This document shows, piece by piece, positions 43,744 to 56,261 of a stretch of 64,000 nucleotides of DNA. Positions within the stretch are counted from its first letter, which is position 1, and each line of letters begins with the position of its first letter. The translations under genes and the position numbers were made by a program. The notes beneath the pieces were generated by a model. The model was given only the letters and a program-made list of their open reading frames with translations. It made no database searches and had not been told where the DNA came from. Source of the stretch: Brachionus manjavacas (taxonomy: Eukaryota > Rotifera > Eurotatoria > Ploima > Brachionidae). Where the stretch lies: contig JAHQIY010000002.1 of the NCBI GenBank assembly GCA_019054805.1, positions 8,866,001-8,930,000 on the forward strand, in the 5' to 3' direction.

Positions 43744-44432
43744 ATGGTCGAAGACAAGCCGCTCACCGAAGAGGAGAAGAAGTTGCGCAAAAAAGCCGAA
43801 AGGGAACGCAAGCGTCAAGAAGCGCGTGACAATGCCGAGAAAAAGAAACGCTTCGGTTTGACACCAGAGAAAAAGCGCAAGCTGAAGCTCCTGATCATGA
43901 AGAAAGCTACTGAGGATTTGAAGAATGAGGCGGAAAAAAAAGCTGCAGCCAAAAAATCCTACTTGGACCAAAAAGTTTCAGCACTGCAAGAAATGTCTCA
44001 TTTAAACGAAGCTCAACTGGTTTCAATTTGCCGAGACTTGCACAAACAAATTTCTGACCAAGAAGAGGCCAAATACGATTTGGAAATGAAGATTATCAAA
44101 CAGGACTACGAAATCAACGAGTTGACCATCAAAGTCAATGACATAAAAGGTAAATTCATCAAGCCAACACTCAAAAAGGTCAACAAAACTCAAAGCAAGT
44201 AAGTTCAAATTAGAGAAAAACGTAACGATTTAAATATGATTAAAATTATTCTTGTTCACTACTTAGGTTTGCTAAACTGGAAAAATTGGAAAATGCCACT
44301 GCTGGTTTTAGAGCTAACCTTAAATCGACTGGCAAAGACAAATTCGCTCTTGAAAGCAAAGAGGAAGAGGAGAAGATAAATTTCAGAGATCAGCTTAAAT
44401 CCGCCAAGGAAAAAGAAGACAGAGAAGAGTAG
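43744..44432 (+). CDS. Troponin I
   Basis: Two coding exons (43744-44198, 44267-44432; 68-bp intron) encode 206 residues. Troponin I is the inhibitory subunit of the thin-filament troponin complex; it blocks actomyosin until Ca2+ binds troponin C. The N-terminus is a charged helix (EEEKKLRKKAERERKRQEARDNAEKKKRFGLTPE...; cited here in part only) that binds troponin C. The troponin T-binding coiled coil follows (about 75-125). The inhibitory region GKFIKPTLKKV is at residues 136-146, and the actin-binding second half ends with NFRDQLKSAKEKE. Size matches short invertebrate isoforms and there is no long N-terminal or C-terminal extension. The second exon splits Lys152-Phe153 and was placed by frame and GT-AG sites. 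G+C is clearly higher than its surroundings, in line with high expression. Confidence 0.95.
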
Positions 44433-44890
44433 ATAAATAAATTACAAGTAGATGTTACTAAAATTGAACTCATCATAATCTTCTTTGACTTCTCATTTTC
44501 GTATTATTGTTTGCAATCTAATTAGAGTTTCAAATGATCATAAATTAACTTTTTTCTTAATCAAATATAATTCTGAATAAAATCTAATAAGCTTTAAATT
44601 TTTTATTTTTTTTTTTTTAATAAAAATCAACAAAAAACTTCTCTATTACAAAAACAATTAAATAATTATTTGTTGGAAATAAATTTATTAAATCAGAAAA
44701 TAATCGTTTATTAAATAATAATTGCGGAAAAAAAATTAAAATAATTTTAATATCAGTTATTTTAGAAATATTTAAAAATTAAATTTGTTTCCAGTTCAGT
44801 CTCAGTCAAATTTTGAAGAAATAACATGAATAATTTTTTAAATAGCTTAAAAAATTTTATCAAAAATCTTTTTTTGAAAAATCTAAATAA
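44433..44890. other. Gene-less 3' flank of troponin I
   Basis: A/T-rich. Contains AATAAA near 44576-44581, a plausible poly(A) signal. Confidence 0.45.
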
Positions 44891-44899
44891 TTTAAATCG

Positions 44900-45120
44900 A
44901 TGGGAGTTGATTGAGGTTTATCCCTTGATACTTAAGAACTGTTCAATTACCGGTTCCTTGACATTGAAGATAAATTAAATCACTTGAGTCCGGAAATTCC
45001 CAGTGGATTGGAAAACAGACAACATTACACCAATTTTTAATTAAGGAAGCAGAATGGAACCTGAGAATTACCGACCAGTATAACTCATATCAGTGACAAG
45101 AAAAGTTTTAGAATCATCAA
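44900..45120 (+). pseudogene. LINE reverse-transcriptase fragment (N-terminal palm), plus strand
   Basis: Broken frames keep the RT domain 1-2 pattern VDWKTDNITPIF (near 45000-45035) and MEPENYRPV (near 45053-45080), then KVLES. Stops are frequent. The copy ends after domain 2. Confidence 0.6.
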
Positions 45121-45469
45121 GAGAATATTCTAGTGTTGTAATTAAAAAAACATTTGAATTTGATCTCTACATTGATTGAATTAATTTTTTAATTTGAGTT
45201 TAAATTCAAATCCGAACAATTAATCCGAATTTGAATTTGAATTCAAATTTTAATTATAATTAACTTCACCTTGGAAATTAAAAATGAATAAAATTTATCT
45301 TTTATTTGAAAATTCAAACAATATTTTTAATTTTTTTTGTGATATTTTTTAAGAAATTGGGTTCATTTAACAATCATCCTCTTTTTTTTTCGATAAAAAA
45401 AAACCAAAAAAATTAAAATAGCGATTAGAAAAATAATTTGAGTAATCAGATCAAGTCGAATGTCGACCA

Positions 45470-45660
45470 ATTATAATTATTATTATTATTATTATTGTTG
45501 AGCGTATTTTAGAGGAATAAGTTTATTCATTACGCTATGGTAGCTTTTTGTGTCGTAGTAAACTTGTCGTACCGCGCTTTAAAACCATTTACAGTCTTTG
45601 CTTCAATTACTTCGTTACTAAGCTTGTTTCAATCGTCTGCAAAATTATAGCAGCAATTTT
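45470..45660 (-). pseudogene. LINE 3' coding end with (ATT)n tail, minus strand
   Basis: The minus strand reads NKLSNEVIEAKTVNGFKARYDKF (quoted in halves: NKLSNEVIEAK, TVNGFKARYDKF), the usual C-terminus of CR1/jockey-like polymerases, then a short 3' region and an (AAT)n tail at 45475-45497. Confidence 0.65.
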
Positions 45661-45881
45661 AATTAATTTTTCTTCGTTTTTTAAATGGTTTTAAATTAAT
45701 TAAATATTTTTAAATTTAAAAAAAAATTTAATTTAAAAGGAAATCGAAATTAAATTAAAAATTATTTAAATTTAAATCGTAATAAATTGAATAATTTGCT
45801 CAAATTGCCAGTTAGAACAATCTCATGATTGCTAAAAGTCAAGATGGTTTGTGCCCAAAAAAGGATGCGTAAAGAACTTTT

Positions 45882-46170
45882 TTGGAGACGATCGACATGA
45901 TTAAGAGTGAGGTAGCATTGGATAACAAACTGGACGAGATACTTCTCTATTTCTCGAAGGCTTTTGAAACTGTACCACATAGACGCCTCACTCATAGGCT
46001 TCGCGGTTATGAGTTAATTAAAAGAATTTTAAGCTGGTCGGAAGATTTCTTGATTAAAATGACACATAATGCTGTTTCTGGTGAAACTATATCTGAAAGG
46101 TCAAAAGTTTTTGGTGCGATACTATATTGGATAGAGGATAAAAGTAGGGTGTATGGGTTTATGTTCTAGA
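45882..46170 (+). pseudogene. LINE reverse-transcriptase fragment, plus strand
   Basis: A 95-codon frame has YFSKAFETVPHRRLTHRLRGY, an RT domain 3-4 block, and then degenerates before the catalytic box. It is a separate insertion from 46364-47640 because the same RT region is repeated there. Confidence 0.65.
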
Positions 46171-46339
46171 AAATAGTGATACTCTTTGGAAGATTTAAAG
46201 AGAGATGTAAGTATGTAGTTCATTGCAGTGATAGACTCAGAAATTCTTCTTGTTAGGATGCAGCAACAATAACTATAAACTAACTAGCATTTATCATCTA
46301 ACCTAAAGAGTACCATATATTTTTCATTAAATAGTATGT

Positions 46340-47640
46340 TGTGATTCTATCGTATTTTGAAATATGACGACAATGACCAACCTCCTGGAAACAGTAGACA
46401 GGATCAGTGAAGGTATCGATAACTGCTGGAATGTGCTGGTGATTTTCTTGGATTTTGCCAAAGCTTTTGATAAAGTGTGCCACGAGTCTCTCTGTAATAA
46501 AATGGCTGCTTACGGCTACGAGGTGCGCTTAGTGAACTGGATCAGAGACTTCCTACCAGTTCGGAAGCAACGAGTGGCAATAGGACAGTATGTGGCGGAC
46601 TGGAGTGAAATTACTAGTGGAGTTCCCCAAGGCAGTGTTATAGAACCGCTCTTGTTTGTTATCTACATCAACGACATGCCTGATATAGTAAACCACGTCA
46701 TCAAGCTTTTCGCGGATGACAGCAAGCTCATTGCAACCATCCGCAATGTTAACGATCTTGAGTTGCTTCAGCGGGAACTTGAGGCAGTAACTGAGTAGTC
46801 CAAAACTTGGCAGATGCTGTTCAATACCGAAAAATGCAAAGTAATGGAATTCAGCAGATCAGGCCAGAACAATTACTCGGACATAGACCTCTGCATGGGT
46901 GTGACAAGGTCAGGACTCAATCAAACTAGTATTGAAAAAGATCTGGGAGTCACTCAAGTTCTTCAGGCATATCAAAGCCCAATCTTACGTTTAAATTTTG
47001 GACCAACGCCACCTTCAAAACACCATACTGCGCATATGTCAGATCCCATTTGGAGTATGCAGCAGTGCTTTGGTGCCTATACACTGCCAAGGACAGCAAC
47101 ATTCTTGAGAAATAAGAGCAAAAAAACTTGTTCCCAGAATCCTTAACTTCAGCTACACCGATCGCCTTTCCATCTTGGGTTTGCCCACTCTGAACGAACG
47201 CAGGACCAGAAAAGGCATGATCCAAATGTTTAAGTTTAGAAACAGCTTAAATAGCATAGATTGAGTCAAACCTCCCCGCATTGCAACTCGTTTTCCCAAC
47301 CCGGACCAGCCCAGAGTATTATAGGGCACAAGACGCGTCTATCCGTCCAAGCACCTACCAACTGCACCCAACGTGTCATCAGAGAGTGGAACAGCCTAAC
47401 TGAGGCAGTAATCAGTGCCTCGACTATAAACCATTTCAAGAACAGTCTCGACGCTTGGAACTATTCCAGCGGACATCGTGTTACTAGGCGTTGATTTCTT
47501 AATGACCGCCGAGACAGCAGCGCCGTCTCCACTCCAAGTATTAAAGAGATATAAACAACAATTATTCTCTAAGGTCAAAGTAAAGCAGCTACCATAGACG
47601 GCTTCCGTAGTAAGTCATCTCCGCAAGCCTACTTGCTATA
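46340..47640 (+). pseudogene. Decayed CR1/jockey-like LINE, plus strand
   Basis: This is the longest LINE palm in the window. VIFLDFAKAFDKVCHESL, SGVPQGSV, FVIYINDMPD and the catalytic LFADDSKL lie in frame 46364-46798, which ends in a TAG. After that the frame continues in pieces: FNTEKCKVMEFS in 46814-47146 and RVIREWNSLTEAV...NHFKNSLDAWN in 47261-47494. At least one stop and two frameshifts separate the parts. The endonuclease region is absent. The tail near 47640-47660 is TTATTATTAATATTA. Its GC content is high relative to surroundings, so it is not very old. Confidence 0.85.
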
Positions 47641-47660
47641 GCTTATTATTAATATTAAAT

Positions 47661-49600
47661 TTTGATTTAATTGATATTTAGAACAATTTGGCTGGTGCAA
47701 TGCAGTCAGGTTTTTGTTTAATTTAACAGCAAGTAATTTAGACCGATTAATTTGATGTGATAAGTGATAAGTTTTTAAAAGTATTATCTGGTTCTAATAA
47801 AAGCTTCAGATTTGCAGATTCATTTTTGGTATTTATTCCAACATGTCTCAAACTAAATTTGATAAACACTTTGGAAAAAATTACCAAAAATGCAACCAAC
47901 ATTTGCGGTTGCCTTCTGGACCCCTGCGTTTTCATCATTAGCCGTTTTTTATTTATCAATATTCAGCCTAAGTTGCTAATGTATTAACAATTTTTAATTA
48001 CAATTTTAATTAATTGTATAAAAACTATTTTTTTTCAAAAAACTTGCTTCATAATCTCTCATTGAAATTGCTTTTATCTAGAAAAAAATTGAGCCAACGT
48101 GCATTTTTGCTAGAACTTTAAACTTAAAAATATACGATTATAATATATAGCTTACTGGCATTATTAATTTAACATTTAAATTGGAAAAAAAAAAACACAA
48201 AAAATTTGATTCTGCAATTGTCTCATAAAAATTTTTTTTCAAAGCAATATCAAATATTAATAAACAGACTAGTACCCTTATCATGAAAGACCGATTAACA
48301 CCTCATTTAATTATTATAAAATATCTTGTAAAAATGAACATAAATCAAAAAAAATAAAAAATAAAACAATTAAGAGAAAAATGTCACTAATTCAATTAAA
48401 TAGTCACTTTATTTTAATTTCCTTCACTAATTTAGTAAAATAAAAGTAAAATAAAAAATGAAAAAAAAAAATTAAAAAAACTTTTAATAATTTTTCTACT
48501 ATTTTTTGTACAACCTTTAGGGCAATAATAAACTTTTTTAACATATTGGCGTCCCACTTCCCACAATGTTTATGAATCATAGAAAAATTAGTATCGATAG
48601 TGTTTTTTAATCAAGTAATAAGTCTTGGACTTGTTAATTTTGAAAATTCAGGTGGAACAGAATTTCTAATTTTGTCGATGGCTGGTTTTTAGTTTTTTGC
48701 TCTTTTATAATTTGGATATATGGCATTTTTTTCAATTTGTTTTAGTAAATCGTCAACTTACTCAAGGAATATACTCTTTCTCTCGACTCTGCTTCAGAAG
48801 TCATGTTAATTGTATTTTATTTATTTATAAAAAATTTAAATTAAAATAAACTAAAAAAAAAAATATAAACAAAAAATTTGAGATCAATTTATATGAGTAA
48901 TCACAGGCTAAGACTTTTTAATCCTTTAAATTAACAATAGTGAAAGGATTTTTTTACTCAAATTCTATTTATTTAATAAAAAAAAAGACAGTTCATGCCA
49001 AAAAAAAATTAATTAAATAATATAGTACTTTGTTATATTTTTATCTAATTAGTGAAGTTTTAACTTAATTTTTGGTATTTCCACTGTATTTAGTATGGTT
49101 TACTGATTTTATTATTATTAAAAAAATGAAATAGCTTTTTTTAATGAAAAAGTGATTAATATACTCAATTAGTGATGATTTTATCTAAATTTGTGGTGAG
49201 ATTTACTGGCATCCTTTAAAAATTTAAAAAATAATTGTTAATAAGATCATTTAAAAAAAGTAAAACATTGAAATATTAAAGATAAATTTTTTGAATTTCT
49301 TTAACAAAATCTGTAAAAATCAAATCAAAAATTAACTACTTAATATTGAATGCTTGAAAGTCATTTTTCTTTAATTTAAATATTCAATTATCAGGTGAAT
49401 TATTAAAAAAAGTAATTTTTAATCAAAAGATTAATTGAATAGCTTAGCTGTTATTTTTATTTCCAAAATGTGTATCTTCCACAACAAAAATGATATCAAG
49501 AGAATGGTACTGACCGAAACCGTTCTGGTAGAGCTCGGAAGATGACTTTTAGAGATAAGAAAAGACCCCTAGACTCGCTATATTTAATTCAAGTATTTAA
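47661..49600. other. Gene-less AT-rich stretch
   Basis: Frames at 47747-47987 on both strands overlap and show no family motif. Long A/T runs prevail from 48000 to 49400. A somewhat GC-richer patch, 49460-49580, has no assignable feature. Confidence 0.5.
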
Positions 49601-49610
49601 TTTAAGGAAA

Positions 49611-49670
49611 ATGTCCGCTCACCAGATCTCATCTCCATCAAGAATTTATGATACGTATGATAATGTCAGT
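49611..49670 (+). other. Possible orphan first coding exon
   Basis: ATG opens 20 codons (MSAHQISSPSRIYDTYDNVS) in composition unlike the flanks, ending exactly at a strong donor GTAAGC. No downstream exon could be found within the window, and codon composition over so short a stretch is weak evidence. Confidence 0.2.
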
Positions 49671-49679
49671 GTAAGCTTT

Positions 49680-51318
49680 TTTATTTTTTCCAATTAATTA
49701 TATCCATTTTTTATTAATTTGAAATTTCTTTACTTTGTTTTTTGATTTTGGGTTGATGAAAAAATAAAAATTAAAAATAAAACTCTTTTTTTTTTTGTAT
49801 TTTATAATCTGATTGTAACTATATGTCATGATACCGCTTTCTTGATTCATGATTATTATTCTACTTACTATTTTTACGAGAAAAAAAATTTATAAATAAA
49901 AAAAAAAGAAAATTTTTAAATTAATTATCAATTCAATATATTTTCTAGCCTTGAAAATAAAAGCCCTATTATAACATGTAGTTACACTCAGATAATAGAA
50001 TAAAGTTATTATATACTTCCTGGAGAAAAAACTAGACACATTTTTAGAAAGCTCGGTAAATTTCTCAAGAAAAATGGGGGTCAGTTGGTGGTCAGTCATA
50101 TAAAATTGGGGGTCAGTAGGGTGTTAGGTTTCTTTAAAAGTAGATTATAGTTTTTCCTTTAAAAATAATATAGAAATTAAGAAAACAAACATGACAGTCA
50201 AAAAGCTTAAAAATTCTTGATCGAGTATTATATCGTTTTAAAACTTTAAAACCCGATTTCAAAATAACTAGGGTCTTTTATTATAATCAAAATATCTCAA
50301 AAACTATACTTCCTGGAGAAAAACTAGACACATTTTTAAAAAGCTCGGTAAATTTTCTTCAAGAAAAATGGGGGTCAGTAGGGGGTCAGGTTTTTAAAAA
50401 TATAAAATATTCAATTTTCATAAAAAATAAAAATTTTTGGAGAAAAACTAGGTTTTCTAATTGATAAATTGAATTTAAGTAAAAGAAATAATTAAAATTT
50501 CAAATAAAGTCAATTTGTTTTTATTTTATTTTTTAAAGCTCTAATTGCTATTGCAACAAATTTAACAGAATGAACTTATTTTTATTTATAAACATTCATC
50601 TTAACCAAATTTTCGAATGGTAAACAAAATATTCATAAATTTTTAAAAGCAAGTTTAGTTGTATCTTAGTTGGATTTACAGGACTAGGATTTTTTTTGAA
50701 AATTTTGAAATTCATGTAAGGTTTTATTATTTCATAAAATTTTCGGAATCTTCAAGAATTCAAAGCAATAAAACTAAACTTAAAACATTAACATGAGCAT
50801 TTAGTTTAGATATAAACAAAATAAAAATTTGAATTAAGATTAGAAAAAAATTCGAATAAAAATAAGATAATGCGATATTTTTTTATTATTTGACTATTTA
50901 TCTTTTAATTCGAGTTTAAATAGAAATTATTTTTATCTTTTTTATTTAAATATCAACATGGTAAGCAAGTGATATCAGATCAAGTTGTACCAAGTAACAA
51001 TTTTGTTCTCTAAAAGCATCCATTGCGCCTTTTATCTTTTTCATAAAAAATTTAGTTAAAAACAAAAAAAGATTTTTTATTGTTTAGAATTTATTTAAAA
51101 ATTTTCAAAGTATAATTTTTTAAATGTGTGCTCTCTAAATATTTGTTTCATCAGAAAAAAATTAAAATTGATAGTAACCAGTTAATATATATTTATATAT
51201 TTATATAAGCTTAAATCTTATATAGATACAAGCAATAAGAAAAAAAGTGATGAGACAAACACAACACAAGAAAAAAAATAACTTAAAGAGAAATATTTAT
51301 AAAAATTAAAAGTCTACT
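49680..51318. other. Gene-less AT-rich stretch with a duplicated 85-bp block
   Basis: Only the direct repeat at 50013/50306 (annotated separately) stands out. No coding region or RNA gene was found. Confidence 0.5.
50013..50395. repeat. Direct duplication with G-rich words, 293-bp spacing
   Basis: ATACTTCCTGGAGAAAAAC, TAGACACATTTTTARAAAGC, TCGGTAAATTT and AAGAAAAATGGGGGTCAG occur at 50013-50100 and again at 50306-50390. Around the copies GGGGGTCAG recurs four times. Origin unknown. Confidence 0.75.
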
Positions 51319-52840
51319 TTATAAGATTTCACCATATTCGGTGCCATTGTTTGAAACGCCGTTTCCATTGCTGTAGTTGTTTGCTATGCCATTCGGCTCT
51401 CCAGTGTCATTTGACGACATAACTCGGTCCAATTTGCCATTGCCTTCACGCTCACGTTTATCTCGTGACTTGGAGCGTTTTTTGGACGCTTTCCTGTCCT
51501 TGGACTTTGAGTGTCGCGATTTTTTGGCCCGCTCTCTGCTGCGACTCCTGTGTCTGTCCTTTGACTTGGACCGTTTCTTCCTCTCGCGACTTCTTGAGCG
51601 ACTTTTGCTCCGCTTGTGACGGTCCCTAGTTTTCTCTCGGTCTCGCTCTCTATCCCGGTCTCTTGGCTTTTTATCCTCAAACTTGTCTACACAATTGACA
51701 TCGCCAGGCTTTTCAATAGCCATCGGATCAAAGTGACTCTTGCGGCCCGCTTTGCCGCCTCCCAGTCTTCTCGGCTTCCAGCCTTTGATGGTGCGGCCGC
51801 GCTCAATGTCCACCACCACTCGGCGTCCATCAATTTTTTTGCCATCAGCTCTTTTATAAGCAGCTAGAAACAAAACAGTTTTACACATGCAACAAAATAG
51901 GTTCATTTTTATTTAAAATAAAAAAATTCTGTCAACTAATATAAAAATTGATTCTCTAGTGATGAAACTTACATGTGTTCTTACTGGGTATTTACTCGTT
52001 AATTAAAAGTATTCAATCGTTGAAAATTGAAAAAGTTTAATTTTATTTAATTAATAATTTCAAAAAAAATAAAGAGTAAAAATAAAAAAAAATGTTTTTT
52101 TTTCTTGTTGTTGTTTTAAAAGAACAATACATTGAATAACAACTTACCTAACTAACTTACTCATGCTTTACTTACAAAATGAATGCGGTGAACATTTTGA
52201 TGAAATTCAACTAATCCCATACTAGCTGTTTAAAATTAACTTACCGTGCATTGAGTTCTCGTCCTCGTATTCTACAAAAGCATATCCTCTTGGTTTACCT
52301 GTTTTTATATCATGAACCAGCTTGATCTAAAAAAAAATAAAATTTTAATTTTTTCTTTTTTTTTCTCTCTTTCTCTCTGATTATTTGCAATTTACTTGTC
52401 TTATCTTTCCGTATGCTTCGAATTCTCTTCTTAATTTGGACTCCGAAGTGTCATAATTCTAAAAAAAAAAGGTTAGAAAAAAATTTTCCAAACAGACAAC
52501 ATATTTTTGGTACAATTCGAGCAACAAAAAGAGTTCGGTATGGATCACTTTTGGAATTGGAATTTTCTTTGGCATTCCACATTGCCAAATCCTGCTCAAT
52601 TTTGTACGCATTTTGTTCGGCTTTTTCTCGTCTCTTGCGCTCAAGCTTTTCCTGCTTTGTCTCAACCTTGGTCGGAGGAGGCGTCTCTTCAGGATCTTCA
52701 AATTGATCCAAATAATCGGCAAGGCCGTTGTATGGCTGTCGCTTTTTTTCATGTGGTAACTTGTCAACCGGTTGCATGTATGGAATAGGTTCGCGTGGTG
52801 CAAATAACGCCAGCAAATAAGGCGGCAGGTATTGCGTCAT
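51319..52840 (-). CDS. SNRNP70: U1 snRNP 70 kDa protein (U1-70K)
   Basis: Four exons on the minus strand (52840-52514, 52458-52396, 52326-52245, 51863-51319) join in frame to 338 residues. Introns are 55, 69 and 381 bp. U1-70K binds stem-loop I of U1 snRNA and helps select 5' splice sites. The N-terminus ([21 protein letters not shown]) is the conserved segment that wraps the Sm ring. A charged helix ([10 protein letters not shown]) precedes the RRM, which has RNP2 TLFVARI (103-109) and RNP1 RGYAFVEY (143-150). [13 protein letters not shown]...WKPRRLGGG ends the core. The tail is RS/RD/RE-rich (about 205-300) and then Asn/Gly-rich. Exons 2 and 3 are too short to be seen as ORFs and were placed by frame and GT-AG sites. 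The 381-bp intron before the last exon is much longer than the other two. Confidence 0.96.
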
Positions 52841-53510
52841 TTTTGAACGATTTCACTCGCCTAAATTCACTTGGGATACTGAAAAAGATTAAAATTCGGT
52901 TTTGATTGTTTTTTTTCCCTAGGTTAGGTTAGGACAAAATCTGTTTTATTAATTTTAATTATATGTAAAATATTGCACAGTAATAGAAACACGAATTTAA
53001 AAATAATAATTATATTTCAAGAATATAACTTAAATTCGATACAATTTCATCATTATACATTTACAAATCTAAATTTTATCGATTGCGAAATTTACATTAC
53101 ATTTGTGTTGACACTATTTTTGTCTTATTGGCAATTGATTTTTTTCTCATTTAATGTTCGAATTTAAGTTAATTAAATTAAGCTTTAAAATTAGAATTAA
53201 ATATAACTTACATATCATTATTTAAAATATAATATAAGTTACAACAAGCTAGCAAGCTAGACTTTCGAAGATGGGAAACAGTAGGATCCCATCTTTGGTA
53301 ACTGTGGTATGTAATAATAACAATAACAAAAAAAAACATTCATATACTTCTTTATACTTTCATATATTAGATCACCATTGCATTTTGAATTTTAAATTAA
53401 TCTTTTTCTTTTCTTCTTTTTTTTCTTTCTACTAGTTAGATTTTTAGACTGATCCAATCGAGCAAATTAACCATATTAATCAAGCTTCATATAGATCCCA
53501 ATCAAGGTTA
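52841..53510. other. Gene-less stretch upstream of U1-70K
   Basis: Should contain the U1-70K promoter. Contains a 9-bp hairpin AAGATGGGA/TCCCATCTT at about 53268-53295. No gene. Confidence 0.5.
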
Positions 53511-53514
53511 CTCA

Positions 53515-53880
53515 AATTTATTTATTTATTTATTTGTTTATCTGTGACAAGCTAAAACTCCTTTATATTAAGAAAAGATTCAAAAATAGATAAAATTAAA
53601 TATTAAGTAAAATCTTTCAAAAAATTAAAATATATAAATTGAAACAAAAGAATGACAACTTTCACATGTTAAAATGTTTGATAGTTCAGGAAAAAAATAA
53701 GAAATTACTAAGTAGCAATTACACAATGGAGTTGGATATTCGATATTTGTTAATTCAAATTTTTCTTGATATTTTCCTACCAGTCTGACGACCAATGGAA
53801 CATAATGACTCTGTCCTCTCCTAACATATTACCCGCTCAATCCAAAAAGTCAACCATTAATAATAAAAGTAATGAATATT
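53515..53880 (-). pseudogene. LINE 3' end, minus strand
   Basis: On the minus strand a short frame, about 53825-53735, reads SHYVPLVVRLVGKYQEKF, then an AT-rich 3' region and a tail of AAATAAATAAATA. It matches the 22320-22610 copy in the coding end and the 21826-22010 copy in the tail. Confidence 0.5.
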
Positions 53881-54840
53881 AATAAAATAAACTTATTGAA
53901 GGCTTCTTAGTGAATAATAATAGAGGGTGTAATGCATTCAAGATTTAAGATAGATCTAACTGCTGAGTTTTGAGTGACATGCATTTTTTCAATGTTAGTT
54001 TCTGAGAATGAGTTTAATCAAGGAAAAGAATAATATTAAGCCTTAGATTACAAAGTATCTTACCACCCAAACCCAAAAATGCTAAACATTATCGGTATCT
54101 CACGAAAAACAAGCTTGATTCAATCAAAAATCTTATTTACCAAACTTGCATCAAACTCTTAAAGAGAGTAATTGATGAACACGACCATCCACTCACTAGC
54201 AAACTCATTTAAGTATCGGAATCAGCTATACGAAAACAAGAACCAAAGCATATGAAAACAGTTTCGAACAGAAATACCTAAGAATACTCAGAAACGGTGC
54301 ATCCGACCTTTATCCAGTACACCAACCAACAATAATTCACCGAAGCATATACCAAGGCAGCTACCAAAACCATTAAACTATGCCAAGCTATGCAATCAAT
54401 GTACACTTTCGCTCCCACAAATTTAGTCATCGCACTAATTTATCTTTTACTAACTTATTATCAGAAATTTAGGTCAATTTTTTGTTGATTTTTAGTTACA
54501 TTTGGGTATTTTTTACCCAAACCCATACCCACACCAAAATACCCAAAATAGTAGGTTAACCAACTCATACCCATACTCAAATAACCTAAAAAGTGGATTA
54601 CCCAACCCAAATATTTTTCAGAGTAAATTTTTATTTATAAGAAAAACACCAAAAAAAATAATTTTGTAAATTTTTTTTAATAATACACTTGAAAAAAATA
54701 TATATGCTTTTTTTTATTAATAAAAAATTGTTTGCTGTATGATTTTAAAAGAATTACACGATGTTCGATAATTAATTGAAACTTTTTTTTACTTTAACAC
54801 TGTTAAATAAATTTTTTTTCAAAAAGTTTTCTACTGTGTT
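53881..54840. other. Unassigned, probably degenerate transposon sequence
   Basis: 54080-54420 is less AT-biased than its surroundings and may be decayed coding DNA, but no frame longer than about 30 codons carries a motif I can name. Confidence 0.35.
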
Positions 54841-54849
54841 TTGACTGAT

Positions 54850-56261
54850 AAGTTTTTAGGAAAAGACCAAATTGTAATCGACTTTTCTTTAATTAAAGGC
54901 CCGCATAATGCAGAAAACATACGTAATATTATTGAAGAGATCGTAAATCGGTACGAAATTGATAAAAATTTTTGAATATTTAGGTGTTGTTTGTGATGAC
55001 GGAAATTAATTTGTACGATTGTTCAGTCAAATTTTTTTTGAAGAAAAAGAAATATTAGATGAGTCTGAAAGAACCAAAAATTAGGTAAATTATACTAAAT
55101 CTTCAAAAAGGAGATAAGTTTAAAATTAAGTAAAAATTAAATATAAATAAAAGATAAAATAAATAAAAAAAAATTTTATTTTTTGTTTTTTATTTTGGTA
55201 AGAAAATTTTTAATAAATATAACGTTGCGAATGATAATAATGCTGCGCTTAAGTTAAACTTTTACTTTTAAGTAATTAAATTAATTAATTATTTGCTTTT
55301 ATAACCTACGATGATCTAAGTTTAATGCGTTGTTTTACCAAATTTATTTAAAATTACGTAAAGTAACATAACACTACAGTAGAAACTAAGTATTATTTAA
55401 ACCCTTTTTCAAAAGACACTACATTTATTTGAAATCCCGATTTTTCTTAAGGCATGTATAACGATCAAGTGTCTGATAATTTGGATATTTCAAATTCTGT
55501 GCATGAGCAAACAAACCCAACAAACCGCAAACGCATCTGAAATTCATGATGAGAATGAGGATGAGCCAATTCCTTAATTTCCTTCCGTCGACGAAGAAAT
55601 AAAGGAAATACTAAATTATTAAAATAATATGGTTGATTTTGGAAGTAAAATCAGCTCCAATGGCGTTTATTTTGACAGTTTAGTTAACCAAATAAGACAA
55701 ATAAACCTAGATAATTATGAATTTTATAACTTGAATAAAGGAGAACCTCTGAAAAGCTAGAAGTCAGCATCAGTGAAAAAAACAAGATTACAAGATTACA
55801 AGATGGTCTTCGGCGTACCTCATGTTGGAATCTGTCAAGAGTGCGTATGAAAATGGTGCTTTTGATCAATTAATCCTGATTTACGATGCCCAATTCTATT
55901 AAAAACTATCAAGCTTTACATTCAGATTTTAAAGCCAGCTTATATTTTATCAGTTTGCCTTCAATATTACCATATTTCTATTTCCTCAGTAATACCAAGA
56001 CTATTAAAAATTATTAATGACTTGGAAAAAATGGATTTAGTTGAATCCGAACAGAGGCTTTGCGCATTATTAATTGTCTTTTTAAAAGAAAAATTTTCAT
56101 ATGAGCTAAATTCACCAATTTATAAGGTATTTTTTTGTTGATCATCAATATTATCGAAAATCAATTTTTTTTACTTAGGCTTCTTCTATTATAGCAACAT
56201 CTAAAATTTTGTTTTGGTCAAATAGAAGCTTTTGTAAAAATAATTTAAAAGGTGGGCTAGG
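54850..56261 (+). pseudogene. Decayed hAT-superfamily transposase
   Basis: Broken plus-strand frames follow hAT order. GPHNAENIRNIIEEIVNRYE with the RNase H-like core starts near 54900, and a FVRLF segment with stops on either side near 55010. An acidic linker follows (55550-55620), then the C-terminal region: MLESVKSAYENGAFDQ near 55826-55870 and then PRLLKIINDLEKMDLVE, EQRLCALLIVFLKEKF near 55994-56105. Stops and shifts throughout show it is inactive. Its right end is cut at 56262 by the LTR of a gypsy element, so that element inserted into it. No terminal inverted repeats were found. Confidence 0.7.

Noticed and set aside
47747..47987. Overlapping 70- and 76-codon frames on opposite strands
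   Set aside because: Neither has a motif; they are mutual shadows in a relatively stop-poor AT stretch.
52973..53167. 64-codon plus-strand frame upstream of U1-70K
   Set aside because: AT-driven composition, no motif and no splice or start context.
53268..53295. 9-bp hairpin considered as a terminator
   Set aside because: Not meaningful in an animal nuclear genome and not placed at a gene end.
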